64,000 nucleotides of DNA from Gammaproteobacteria bacterium. GTDB taxonomy: Bacteria; Pseudomonadota; Gammaproteobacteria; Pseudomonadales; Ketobacteraceae. The stretch covers positions 116,387-180,386 of the forward strand of contig JABLXQ010000017.1 of NCBI GenBank assembly GCA_013178375.1. The letters run 5' to 3'. Shown here in pieces: positions 26,069-34,036 of this stretch (positions within the stretch are counted from its first letter, which is position 1; each line of letters begins with the position of its first letter). The position numbers were made by a program, and so were the translations under genes. Under the pieces are notes generated by a model, which was not told the origin of the DNA, made no database searches, and was given only the letters and a program-made list of their open reading frames with translations.

Positions 26069-27346
26069 ATGAAAGCGGACATGATCATCGAGGGAACCCA
26101 GGTTCCAGCCGGCAAGGTAGTGGTGAGCGGCGCAAAAAACTCCGCCACCCGTCTGCTGGCGGCGGCGCTCACCTCCGCCGAAACCGTGCGCATCCGCAAC
26201 TTCCCCACCCATCTGGTGGATGCCGTGGCCAAGATACGTTTCATGCGCGACCTCGGCGCCGACATCGAAGTGGATGACGCCAATTCCAGCGTCGAAATCC
26301 TCACCCGCAACCTCAGCCTGCGCCCGGACCTGGATTACAACGTGCCGATCCGCACCACCTACCTGCTGGCGGCCGGCCAGCTGGCGCGCAACGGCGAGGC
26401 CCGGATTCCCTACCCCGGCGGCTGCAAGATCGGCAACCGCGGTTATGACCTGCACATCATGGTGTGGCAGGCCCTGGGCTGCGTGGTGACGGAAGAAGAG
26501 AACTGCATCCACATCCAGGGCCGTCTGCGCGGCAACCTGATCGACTTCCCCATCTCCACCGTGGGAGGTACCGAGAACGCGCTGATCTGCGCCGCCGTGG
26601 CCATGGGCGACACCGAAATCCGCAACGCCTACGTGTCGCCGGAAGTACACGACCTGATCCTGCTGCTGCGGGAAATGGGCGCCCAGATCGACAATTTCGG
26701 CAACAGCCTGATCCGGGTGCGCGGCTGCGGCGGCCTGCTGCGCGGCGCCACATTTCAGGTCATGCCGGACCGCATCGAAGCGCTCACCTGGATCATTTTC
26801 GCCGTGCTGACCGGGGGCGAAATGTGCATCGAAGGCGTACCGTTCGAGCATATGCAGGTACCACTGCTGCACCTGCAGGACGCCGGCATCGACATCTTCC
26901 GCAATTCCAGCAGCGTCTATGTCAACGCCAACTGCGTCAGTGCTGCCGGCATCCAGCCATTCGAGCTGGCCTGCGGCACGCACCCCGGGGTGATTTCCGA
27001 CATGCAGTCGTTCTACACCCTGCTGGGGATGAAGGCCAAAGGCACCTCGCGCATCTACGACTACCGCTATCCGGAACGCATCGCCTACGCCCGCGAACTG
27101 GACAAGTTTGCCCCCGGCTCGATCGAGTGCGAACCCGGCAAGATCACCACCCGGGGCATGAAGCCGCTGAGCGGCGCCCGGGTGACCTCCACCGACCTGC
27201 GCGGCAGCATGGCGCTGGTGATGTGCGCCTTCAGCGCCGAGGGCGAGAGCTATGTGGAAGGGGTGGATCTGGCCCTGCGCGGTTACAACGATCTGGCGGG
27301 CAAGCTCAGATCCCTGGGACTGAACTTCCAGGTGATCGAAGCCTGA
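26069..27346 (+). CDS. MurA-like UDP-GlcNAc 1-carboxyvinyltransferase
   Basis: A 425-aa EPSP-synthase-fold enzyme. VVSGAKNSATRLLAAAL, then PYPGGCKIGNRGYDLHIM with the catalytic Cys119 of MurA (the fosfomycin target residue), VGGTENALICAAV, and the ending DLRGSMALVMCAF are present. MurA transfers enolpyruvate from PEP to UDP-GlcNAc. This copy lies in an exopolysaccharide locus next to a MurB-like gene, so it probably serves polymer synthesis rather than the cell wall. ATG 26069 follows AAGGGGA; an upstream in-frame ATG at 26042 has no good site. Residues such as GNRGYDLH differ slightly from the usual GxRPVDLH. Confidence 0.88.
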   Translation: MKADMIIEGTQVPAGKVVVSGAKNSATRLLAAALTSAETVRIRNFPTHLVDAVAKIRFMRDLGADIEVDDANSSVEILTRNLSLRPDLDYNVPIRTTYLLAAGQLARNGEARIPYPGGCKIGNRGYDLHIMVWQALGCVVTEEENCIHIQGRLRGNLIDFPISTVGGTENALICAAVAMGDTEIRNAYVSPEVHDLILLLREMGAQIDNFGNSLIRVRGCGGLLRGATFQVMPDRIEALTWIIFAVLTGGEMCIEGVPFEHMQVPLLHLQDAGIDIFRNSSSVYVNANCVSAAGIQPFELACGTHPGVISDMQSFYTLLGMKAKGTSRIYDYRYPERIAYARELDKFAPGSIECEPGKITTRGMKPLSGARVTSTDLRGSMALVMCAFSAEGESYVEGVDLALRGYNDLAGKLRSLGLNFQVIEA

Positions 27347-27362
27347 GGGGGCAGATGCATCA

Positions 27363-28433
27363 GTGAGTACAAAAAACGCTCAAGTGACAAACAGGGTGCA
27401 CGACCAAACGCTTCCGGTCCAAAATAGCGCACCGGGGGCAGCCCGCCTCATTCCACCCGCGCTGGTGGAGCGCCTGCAGGCGCTGAACGGGCTGGACGTC
27501 ATCCCGGATCTGGATCTGAGCCGGTTCAGCCGCTGGAAGATCGGTGGCACGGCCGATTGCGTGGTATGTCCGCGTTCGACGGCCGCACTGCGCGAGGTGA
27601 TCCTGCTGGCACGGGAAGCGGACGTGCCGGTGACGGTGATCGGCCTCACCACCAACCTGCTGTTTGCACAGGAGGGCATCCGGGCGCTGGTGATTCACCT
27701 GGGTCCGCAGTTCGCCGGCATGCGCATCGCGGGCAACCGGGTCTGGGGCCAGGCAGGTGTATGGGTACCCGGCTTTGCCCGCCGCGTGGCGAAAGCGGGT
27801 CTGAGCGGAATCGAGCATCTTGCCGGCATCCCGGGAACACTGGGCGGGCTGATCTGCATGAACGGCGGCAGCCAGCGCAAGGGCATCGGCGATCATCTGG
27901 TGTCGGCGACCGCACTGGATATGGAGGGCACTCTGCATATCTACGACCGGGAGCAATGTGGCTTTGCCTACCGCACGTCGGTCTTCCAGCAGAACCACCA
28001 GATCATCACCGAAGCCGAATTCGAATATGAAACTGCCCAGGACACAGCAGCAGTACGGCGAGAAATGAAACGCATTCTGGAAGATCGACGACGCAAGTTT
28101 CCACAGAAGCTGCCCAACTGCGGCTCGGTGTTCGTCAGCAATCCCGCCCTTTACGCCAGTTTTGGCCCACCGGGCGCGGTGATCGAAAAATGCGGCCTGA
28201 AAGGCACGGCGCGGGGCGGCGCTGAAATATCGCACCTGCACGCCAACTTCATTGTCAACCGCGGCGGCGCCACCACGGCCGACGTGCTGTATCTGATCGA
28301 CCTGATCCGCACCCGGGTACAGCAGGAAACCGGCTGTGACCTGGAGGCGGAAGCCAAGTATGTGGATGCGCTGGGCCGTTTCAGCCCGGCCCACCGGGTG
28401 GCGCGACAGTGGGCGCAGGAGAACACCGCATGA
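27363..28433 (+). CDS. MurB-like UDP-N-acetylenolpyruvoylglucosamine reductase
   Basis: A 356-aa FAD reductase of the MurB family. SRFSRWKIGGTADCVVCP is the FAD-domain entry, GIEHLAGIPGTLGGLICMNG the conserved loop, NCGSVFVSNP carries the proton-donor serine and AEISHLHANFIVNRGGATTA with the later GCDLEAEA holds the conserved glutamate. MurB reduces the enolpyruvyl ether to D-lactyl. It starts with GTG 17 bp after the MurA-like stop. Pairing of the two in this locus suggests synthesis of a UDP-MurNAc-like donor for the polymer. The N-terminal 35 residues are an unusual extension. Confidence 0.87.
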   Translation: MSTKNAQVTNRVHDQTLPVQNSAPGAARLIPPALVERLQALNGLDVIPDLDLSRFSRWKIGGTADCVVCPRSTAALREVILLAREADVPVTVIGLTTNLLFAQEGIRALVIHLGPQFAGMRIAGNRVWGQAGVWVPGFARRVAKAGLSGIEHLAGIPGTLGGLICMNGGSQRKGIGDHLVSATALDMEGTLHIYDREQCGFAYRTSVFQQNHQIITEAEFEYETAQDTAAVRREMKRILEDRRRKFPQKLPNCGSVFVSNPALYASFGPPGAVIEKCGLKGTARGGAEISHLHANFIVNRGGATTADVLYLIDLIRTRVQQETGCDLEAEAKYVDALGRFSPAHRVARQWAQENTA

Positions 28434-28473
28434 CAACGATTGTCGCCGCTATCGGCTGCAGCAAGGAGTAACC

Positions 28474-29787
28474 GTGTCGTCACGATCCTTTTTTCAAGAC
28501 GGCCTTTCGGTCTTCATCACCAAGATCGCGGTAATCGGGCTGTCGATCTTCAGCGTGGTGATCCAGGCCAACGCACTCGGTCCCACCGGGCGCGGCGTGC
28601 TGGCCATGTTGCTGATTTTTCCGCAGTTGTTCACCTCGATCGCCGAAGGCGGCATGCGCCAGGCTACCGTGTACTACGTGGGGCAGCAGGCCATTCCGGA
28701 TGCCCGCGTGTTTGGCGCGTCCATCCTGTATACCCTGGGTTCAGCCGCCATTTTTTCCACGCTGATTTTCTATCTGCTGAGCACCTCCGAAGATTACGAC
28801 TACACCATGGTGATGATGGTGACGGCTGCGCTGATCCTGCCGGTAGCCCTGTTCATGAACGCCATCCGTGGCATGTTCCTCGGCAAGCAGCACATCAAGC
28901 AGTTCAACACCAACCAGTGGCTGCAGAAGCTGGTCCTTGTGGGCCTGTTCGCCCTGCTGTTCGCGTTCGATCTGCTCACGGTGGAAACCACCGTCGTCTG
29001 CATGCTGCTGGCATCGCTGATCGGCTTCCTGCCGGCACTGCACTTTTTCTTCAAAACCATTTACACCCACGTGGAATTCAACCTGCCAGCGCTCTGGACC
29101 ATGGTAAAGAAGGGCTCTGTGTACGCCACCGCACTGTTTCTGATCGAAGCCAACTATAAGCTGGACATCCTTTTGCTGGGCTGGCTTTCCACCAAGGAAG
29201 AAGTGGGCTTGTATGCGGTGGCCGTGCAGGTGGGCGAACTGCTGTGGCAACTGCCGGCGGCTATCGGCATCGTGGTGTTTTCCCGTAGCGCCAATGATCG
29301 TGATTCGCCGCGCTGGAAGGAAGAACTGGCGCGCTCGATCCGGTTGTCGCTGTGGATCACCATGGCGGGCGGCCTGGCACTGTTCCTGATCGCGCCACTG
29401 CTGTTCGATCTGCTGTTCGGCGAGGAGTTCACCCGTTCCATCAGCATGACACTGTGGCTGCTGCCAGGGCTGATCCTGATGGTGGTGTTCAAACTGCTGA
29501 ACATGGAACTGGCCGGCAAGGGCAAACCGTTCGTGTCACTGTTCATCATGCTGCCGGCGTTGGCCCTGAATGTGGGCCTGAACTACCTGCTGATTCCGGA
29601 TCTGGGGGGTAACGGTGCAGCCATCGCTTCCTCGATCAGTTATCTGGTGGCCGCCATCGCCATGCTGACCGCCTATACCCGCATGCACGACGTAAGCCCG
29701 CTGAACTTTATTCTTATCCGGAGAGATGACGTGCAACTGCTCGCCAACAAAATTCTCAAAAAACTCCCCGTCCGGAAGGAGGCTTGA
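28474..29787 (+). CDS. Wzx-type polysaccharide flippase
   Basis: A 437-aa membrane protein of the MATE/Wzx superfamily with about twelve helices. QANALGPTGRGVLAMLLIFP in helix 2 and GNGAAIASSISYLVAAIAML near the C-terminus are typical. It should flip the undecaprenyl-linked repeat unit to the periplasm. The real start is the GTG at 28474, which has AAGGAG six bases upstream; the open frame extends further but without a usable start. The stop overlaps the ribosome-binding region of the next gene. Confidence 0.85.
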   Translation: MSSRSFFQDGLSVFITKIAVIGLSIFSVVIQANALGPTGRGVLAMLLIFPQLFTSIAEGGMRQATVYYVGQQAIPDARVFGASILYTLGSAAIFSTLIFYLLSTSEDYDYTMVMMVTAALILPVALFMNAIRGMFLGKQHIKQFNTNQWLQKLVLVGLFALLFAFDLLTVETTVVCMLLASLIGFLPALHFFFKTIYTHVEFNLPALWTMVKKGSVYATALFLIEANYKLDILLLGWLSTKEEVGLYAVAVQVGELLWQLPAAIGIVVFSRSANDRDSPRWKEELARSIRLSLWITMAGGLALFLIAPLLFDLLFGEEFTRSISMTLWLLPGLILMVVFKLLNMELAGKGKPFVSLFIMLPALALNVGLNYLLIPDLGGNGAAIASSISYLVAAIAMLTAYTRMHDVSPLNFILIRRDDVQLLANKILKKLPVRKEA

Positions 29788-29789
29788 GC

Positions 29790-30770
29790 ATGACCATCAA
29801 GACCCTGATCGTCTCGGTGTATTACAACCGCGCTGACATGGTGGACGAATCGGTGCAGAGCCTGGTTTCGCAACTGGAGCCCGGCATGCACCTGTTGCTG
29901 GTGGACGATGGCTCGCCGGATAGCACTCTGACAAAACTGCAGGCCTGGGCCGCCGACAACGTCACCGTCATGACCCACGCCAACATGGGTTTCGTGCGTT
30001 CCATCCGCGCCGGCATCGATTCCATGCCGTCCACCTACATTGCGATTCATGGCTCCGGCGATCTGTCGCTGCCGGGCCGGTTCCGCAAGCAGGCGGATTA
30101 TATGGACCAGCATCCTGACGTGGGCGTGGTGGGTTGCCACTCAAAATGCGTTTACAGCAGCGGTGAATTGCCGCCTTACGTCGAAGGCAAATCCTTCACC
30201 GGCGACGCCAGCCGCTACATACTCACCGGCAATCTGTTCCACCAGGGCGAGGTGATGATGCGGCGGGACTGCTATGACAAAGTCGGCGGCTACCGCACCT
30301 TCTTCAAATTTGCCCAGGATCGCGACCTGTTCTGCCGCCTGAGCCAGGTGACCCATTTTCATGTGATCGAGGAAGTCCTCTACAAGCGCTATGTGGGTGT
30401 CCCGGACAGCGTCAGCGGCAGTGCCAGCAAGTTGATCGTGCAGCGTTTCCTGTCGGATTTTGCCTGTTATTGTCACGATCAGCGCCTGGCGGGAAAGCGC
30501 GATCCGTTCGACGAGCACGGCGCGCGGGCCGCCCTGTTCTGGGCGCCGAGCCAGCGCATCCGCCAGGAAGTGTTCAATCGCGCCATCCGCGCGCTGTATT
30601 TCAAGCGCGACGCCGATTACCGGATTTATCGCGACGCCCTGCTGCAGAAGGACACCCATCTGGCGCGACGGCTGTTTTTTGTTTTGGCAGAGAAATTTCC
30701 GGGCCTGACCAGCCTGTTCGTAGACGCGTACTACAAGCGCAAACTGTCCGACTCGGAAGCGTCCGCATAA
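29790..30770 (+). CDS. GT2 family glycosyltransferase
   Basis: A 326-aa GT-A enzyme: LIVSVYYNRADMVDESVQSL, LLLVDDGSPDSTL, and a modified metal motif in which the usual DxD is read as IHGSGDLSLPGR. FFKFAQDRDLFCRLSQ follows. ATG 29790 has a perfect AAGGAGG seven bases upstream, better than an in-frame TTG two codons earlier. It is coupled to the flippase gene, with two bases between them. The variation at the DxD motif could reflect a changed donor preference. Confidence 0.82.
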   Translation: MTIKTLIVSVYYNRADMVDESVQSLVSQLEPGMHLLLVDDGSPDSTLTKLQAWAADNVTVMTHANMGFVRSIRAGIDSMPSTYIAIHGSGDLSLPGRFRKQADYMDQHPDVGVVGCHSKCVYSSGELPPYVEGKSFTGDASRYILTGNLFHQGEVMMRRDCYDKVGGYRTFFKFAQDRDLFCRLSQVTHFHVIEEVLYKRYVGVPDSVSGSASKLIVQRFLSDFACYCHDQRLAGKRDPFDEHGARAALFWAPSQRIRQEVFNRAIRALYFKRDADYRIYRDALLQKDTHLARRLFFVLAEKFPGLTSLFVDAYYKRKLSDSEASA

Positions 30771-30811
30771 AGCGGCCCATCGGGAAAACCAAAGGGAAGA
30801 GGAAACCGATC

Positions 30812-32098
30812 ATGTATCAGCCTCTATTGAAAATCTGGTTTCAGACACTGGCCGGCATCGTATTGCTGCTGGCCAGCGCAACGGCTGTTCGCGCCGAACT
30901 CACACTGCCCCTGCAGACCATGGCCCAGTCCGCCCGGCTGTATTACATGAGCCCCACGGGCCAGGGCAACAAGGATGGCACCAGCGAGGACGACGCCTTC
31001 GCCTGGCCACAGCTGGCGAGCATCGCATCCGATTTCGAGGCGGCGTCCCGCATCGTCCTGCTGCCCGGCGTGTACGACCTCACGAGCACCATCGACCTGC
31101 GTTCACCCACCGCCGACACCGTGCTGGTGCTGGAAGGTCGCGACGGCGCGCTGATCAAGGGCAACTTCGATTTCGCCACCAACACAGGCACCGGATCCGG
31201 CCTGCGACTGCGCACAGGCAACCTGATCCTGCGCGGTCTGTCATTCCAGAACACCGGTTTCTGCGTCAAGTCGGAAAAGGCGTCGGTGGTAAACCAGGTA
31301 TTGATCGAAAACCTGACCGCGAAGAACGTGCACACCTGCATCCTGGTGGACCGCGATTCCACCCAGCCCGTCACGCGCTGGATCGTGCGGGACTCGAGCA
31401 TTCAGGGTTATTACCGCGCCGCAATCCGCCTGGCCGGCACCCAGTCATCGGACTTTCTGCTGGACAAGCTGCAGATCGATGGCGCCCACGACCAGGCCAA
31501 AAGCGACTGCTACAAATCCGGTATCCAGCTGTATGCCGGCGTGAGCCAGGTCCACATCCGCGACAGCTCGGTGAGCAACAACATCGGCTCCTGCGGCGAG
31601 GCTTACCAGCAGGGCGATGGCATCGAGGCCGATCACAAGGAAGGCACCCCGGACCAGATCCTGCTGGAAAATATCGAGGTCGCCAACAGCGGCGATGCCG
31701 ACCTGGATCTCAAGGCCGATCACGTCACCCTGACCAAGGTGGTGACCCACGGCGGACCACTGACCCGTTACGCGTTCAAGGTCTGGACCTACGACAACTA
31801 CCGGTGCGACCAGTGCTACGCCTACGGCCTGAACAAGGCTTACATCAACCTCAACCAGGCCACCATGCGTTTTACCGGCTCCACCTTCGCCAACGACAAA
31901 CCCGTGCACATCTGCGATTTGCGCCACGGCACCACACCCGAACAACAGGCGGTGGTGCAGTTCGTGGACACCAGTATCTACATCGGGAATGACGAATGGC
32001 TGAACGAGTGCGGACCAGGCGTGCTGGCGGGAGTGAAGCGGCTGCCGCCGGGAAAACTGGCACCACCGGAACCCGCGACCAACCTGCGCGGCCGGTGA
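30812..32098 (+). CDS. Secreted right-handed beta-helix protein (polysaccharide-lyase-like)
   Basis: A 428-aa protein with a signal peptide ending near AVRAE. The rest is a series of short strand repeats typical of right-handed beta-helices, for example GLRLRTGNLILRGLSFQNTG, NQVLIENLTAKNVHTCILVD, SQVHIRDSSVSNNIGSC and DHVTLTKVVTHGG. Several cysteine pairs (such as CDQC and CGEA/SDCYK) suggest disulfides. Proteins of this fold in exopolysaccharide loci act as lyases, epimerases or depolymerases in the periplasm. No definite catalytic triad can be named. GAGGAAA precedes the ATG. Confidence 0.7.
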   Translation: MYQPLLKIWFQTLAGIVLLLASATAVRAELTLPLQTMAQSARLYYMSPTGQGNKDGTSEDDAFAWPQLASIASDFEAASRIVLLPGVYDLTSTIDLRSPTADTVLVLEGRDGALIKGNFDFATNTGTGSGLRLRTGNLILRGLSFQNTGFCVKSEKASVVNQVLIENLTAKNVHTCILVDRDSTQPVTRWIVRDSSIQGYYRAAIRLAGTQSSDFLLDKLQIDGAHDQAKSDCYKSGIQLYAGVSQVHIRDSSVSNNIGSCGEAYQQGDGIEADHKEGTPDQILLENIEVANSGDADLDLKADHVTLTKVVTHGGPLTRYAFKVWTYDNYRCDQCYAYGLNKAYINLNQATMRFTGSTFANDKPVHICDLRHGTTPEQQAVVQFVDTSIYIGNDEWLNECGPGVLAGVKRLPPGKLAPPEPATNLRGR

Positions 32099-32147
32099 AA
32101 CCGGACTGAGCACGCACGCCAAAACAACATCAGGACAACAGAACAGT

Positions 32148-33377
32148 ATGCAAAAACGGACATTGCTCACATTGCTCATCACCTGCGGCGCCCTGTCGGG
32201 AACAACCATGGCCGGCGCGGCCCAGCCAGACCTGCTGGACCCGGCGCCGGTGAAACTCGGCGGCGTGGATCTGGTACCCCAGCTGGAGCTGCAGGAAGTA
32301 TACGACGACAACTTCTACAGCCAGGTGAATTCCCGGGAATTCTGGGTGCAGATCCTCACCCTGCAGCTGGATGCGTTGGCGCCGGTCGGCCCCCACGAAT
32401 ATTCGGCCCACTACAAGGCCGAGGCCGGCGTCGTCGAAGACAGCAGCGAGGATAATTACGTGGACCAGTCCTTCCACCTGCGCGGCTTCTGGGATCCCGA
32501 TCCCCGCCACCGCTTCGAACTGAAAGGCGGCTACCGCCAGGAGCACGAACGCCGCGGCACCGAAAACTTCCAGGGCGACAAGGCGTTCAGCATTGACGAA
32601 ACGCCGATGTACGAAGAGACGTTCGCGCTGGGGCGCTACACCTATGGCGCTGACAAATCCCGGGGCCGTCTGATACTGGAAGCCAAGGGTGCCGACAAAA
32701 CCTACATGAACCTGCGCGAACTGACTGAACGCAGCGACCGCCAGAACCTGGAAGGCACCGCCACCTTTCTCTGGCGCCTGGCGGGCAGCCTGCATGGTCT
32801 GCTGGAAGCCAACCAGGGCCAATATGATTACGTGAACGATCTGGCGCCCCAGGTCGGCGTCGTCGACACCGGCGACAACGATTACACACAGGTGCTGGCC
32901 GGTGTGACCTGGGAGGCTGCCGGCAAGACCGACGGCACCCTGAAAGTGGGTCGGGCGGAAAAGAATTTCACCGACGCCGACCGCGAGGATTTCGCCGGCA
33001 ACAGCTGGTACGGGGAAATCAAGTGGAAACCCCGAACCTATTCCAATTTCCGGATCAATACCGCCAGCCGCACCGAGGAACCACCCAGCGGACGGGGCGA
33101 TTATGTCGACGTGACGGAATGGGGCATCGACTGGCGCCACGAATGGAGTGATAGAATTGCCAGCCGCATCCGCTACCTGCAGATAGACGAGATTTACAAG
33201 GGCGATCCGGAAGGCCGCGAGGACACCGGCATCATCTACGGCTTCGATGTTGACTACGCCATGCGCCGCTGGCTGGTCTTCGGCCTTTTCTTCACCCAGG
33301 ACGATCACCAGTCCAACCTGGAAGAGTTCGATTATCCGCACAGTATCGCCGGACTCACGGTGCGCGCGAGCCTGTGA
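32148..33377 (+). CDS. Outer-membrane beta-barrel protein of the exopolysaccharide locus
   Basis: A 409-aa protein with a signal peptide (cleavage near AGAAQ) and many alternating strands: VPQLELQEVYDDNFYSQVN, HEYSAHYKAEAGVVEDSSED, RHRFELKGGYRQEHERRG, and so on to a C-terminal GLTVRASL. This looks like the barrel proteins found next to Wza in Wzy-dependent loci of proteobacteria. It probably resides in the outer membrane and helps export; a short Wza (next gene) without its own membrane ring would need such a partner, which is an inference. Confidence 0.72.
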   Translation: MQKRTLLTLLITCGALSGTTMAGAAQPDLLDPAPVKLGGVDLVPQLELQEVYDDNFYSQVNSREFWVQILTLQLDALAPVGPHEYSAHYKAEAGVVEDSSEDNYVDQSFHLRGFWDPDPRHRFELKGGYRQEHERRGTENFQGDKAFSIDETPMYEETFALGRYTYGADKSRGRLILEAKGADKTYMNLRELTERSDRQNLEGTATFLWRLAGSLHGLLEANQGQYDYVNDLAPQVGVVDTGDNDYTQVLAGVTWEAAGKTDGTLKVGRAEKNFTDADREDFAGNSWYGEIKWKPRTYSNFRINTASRTEEPPSGRGDYVDVTEWGIDWRHEWSDRIASRIRYLQIDEIYKGDPEGREDTGIIYGFDVDYAMRRWLVFGLFFTQDDHQSNLEEFDYPHSIAGLTVRASL

Positions 33378-33429
33378 TCCTGCGCGGCGGAAATACGGTG
33401 CGTCCCCGGACGGCCGGCAAAGTTAAGCG

Positions 33430-33453
33430 AACACGCAAGACAAACACGCAAGA
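33430..33453 (+). repeat. 11-bp direct repeat before the Wza-like gene
   Basis: AACACGCAAGA occurs at 33430-33440 and 33443-33453 with a 2-bp spacer, 25 bp before the wza-like start codon. It may be an activator or repressor site, or a leader RNA element. Confidence 0.3.
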
Positions 33454-33477
33454 TTTGTAACGAGAGTTGGAACTGAA

Positions 33478-34026
33478 ATGAAGACGATAACCACAACGCT
33501 GCTCGCCCTGCTCTGGGCACTGAGCCTGCTGACCAGCCCCGCGCGGGCAGAAGCCATCGCTGCAGAAGACCTGAGCTACCAGCTTGGCTCCGGCGACATG
33601 ATCCGCATCCAGGTGTACGGTGAAAATGACCTGACCCTGGAAGCCAGGATCACCGACACCGGCACCATTTCCTACCCGTTCCTGGGCCAGGTCGAGGTCA
33701 CCGGACGCACCATCGGGCAGCTGCAGGACGAAATCGCCGCCGGCCTGAAAGGCGACTACCTGCTGGACCCGAAAGTCAGCGTCACCATCCTGGATTACCG
33801 CCAGTTCTACATCAATGGCGAAGTGAAAAAGCCCGGTGGTTTTGCCTTCAAGCCCGGCCTGACCGTGCACAAGGCAATCTCACTGGCAGGGGGCATGACG
33901 GAACGCGCCTCCACCAACAAGATTTCGATCGTCTCGGAATCCGATCCGAACCGGAAACAACCGGCGGATCTCAACACCCGGGTCCGTCCCGGGGACATCA
34001 TCACCATTGATCAAAGTTTTTTCTGA
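33478..34026 (+). CDS. Short Wza-type polysaccharide export protein
   Basis: A 182-aa periplasmic protein: signal peptide ending ARAEA, then a polysaccharide export domain, YQLGSGDMIRIQVYGENDL to VSVTILDYRQFYINGEV, and one SLBB domain, KKPGGFAFKPGLTVHKAISL. There is no lipobox and no C-terminal amphipathic helix as in E. coli Wza (379 aa), so it is a short form. It should form part of the export channel with the Wzc-like protein downstream. Its last codons lie just before the next gene's start. Confidence 0.88.
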   Translation: MKTITTTLLALLWALSLLTSPARAEAIAAEDLSYQLGSGDMIRIQVYGENDLTLEARITDTGTISYPFLGQVEVTGRTIGQLQDEIAAGLKGDYLLDPKVSVTILDYRQFYINGEVKKPGGFAFKPGLTVHKAISLAGGMTERASTNKISIVSESDPNRKQPADLNTRVRPGDIITIDQSFF

Positions 34027-34036
34027 GGTTTTCGGC

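Noticed and set aside
22361..26983. Very long minus-strand open frames (748 and 789 codons) across the glycosyltransferase genes
   Set aside because: They lie antisense to well-supported genes, have Gln/His-rich or Val/Ala-rich composition typical of antisense frames in GC-rich DNA and show no motif.
33378..33477. Sigma-54 promoter before the Wza-like gene
   Set aside because: No GG-N10-GC arrangement with extended similarity was found there, unlike in the three other gaps of the locus.
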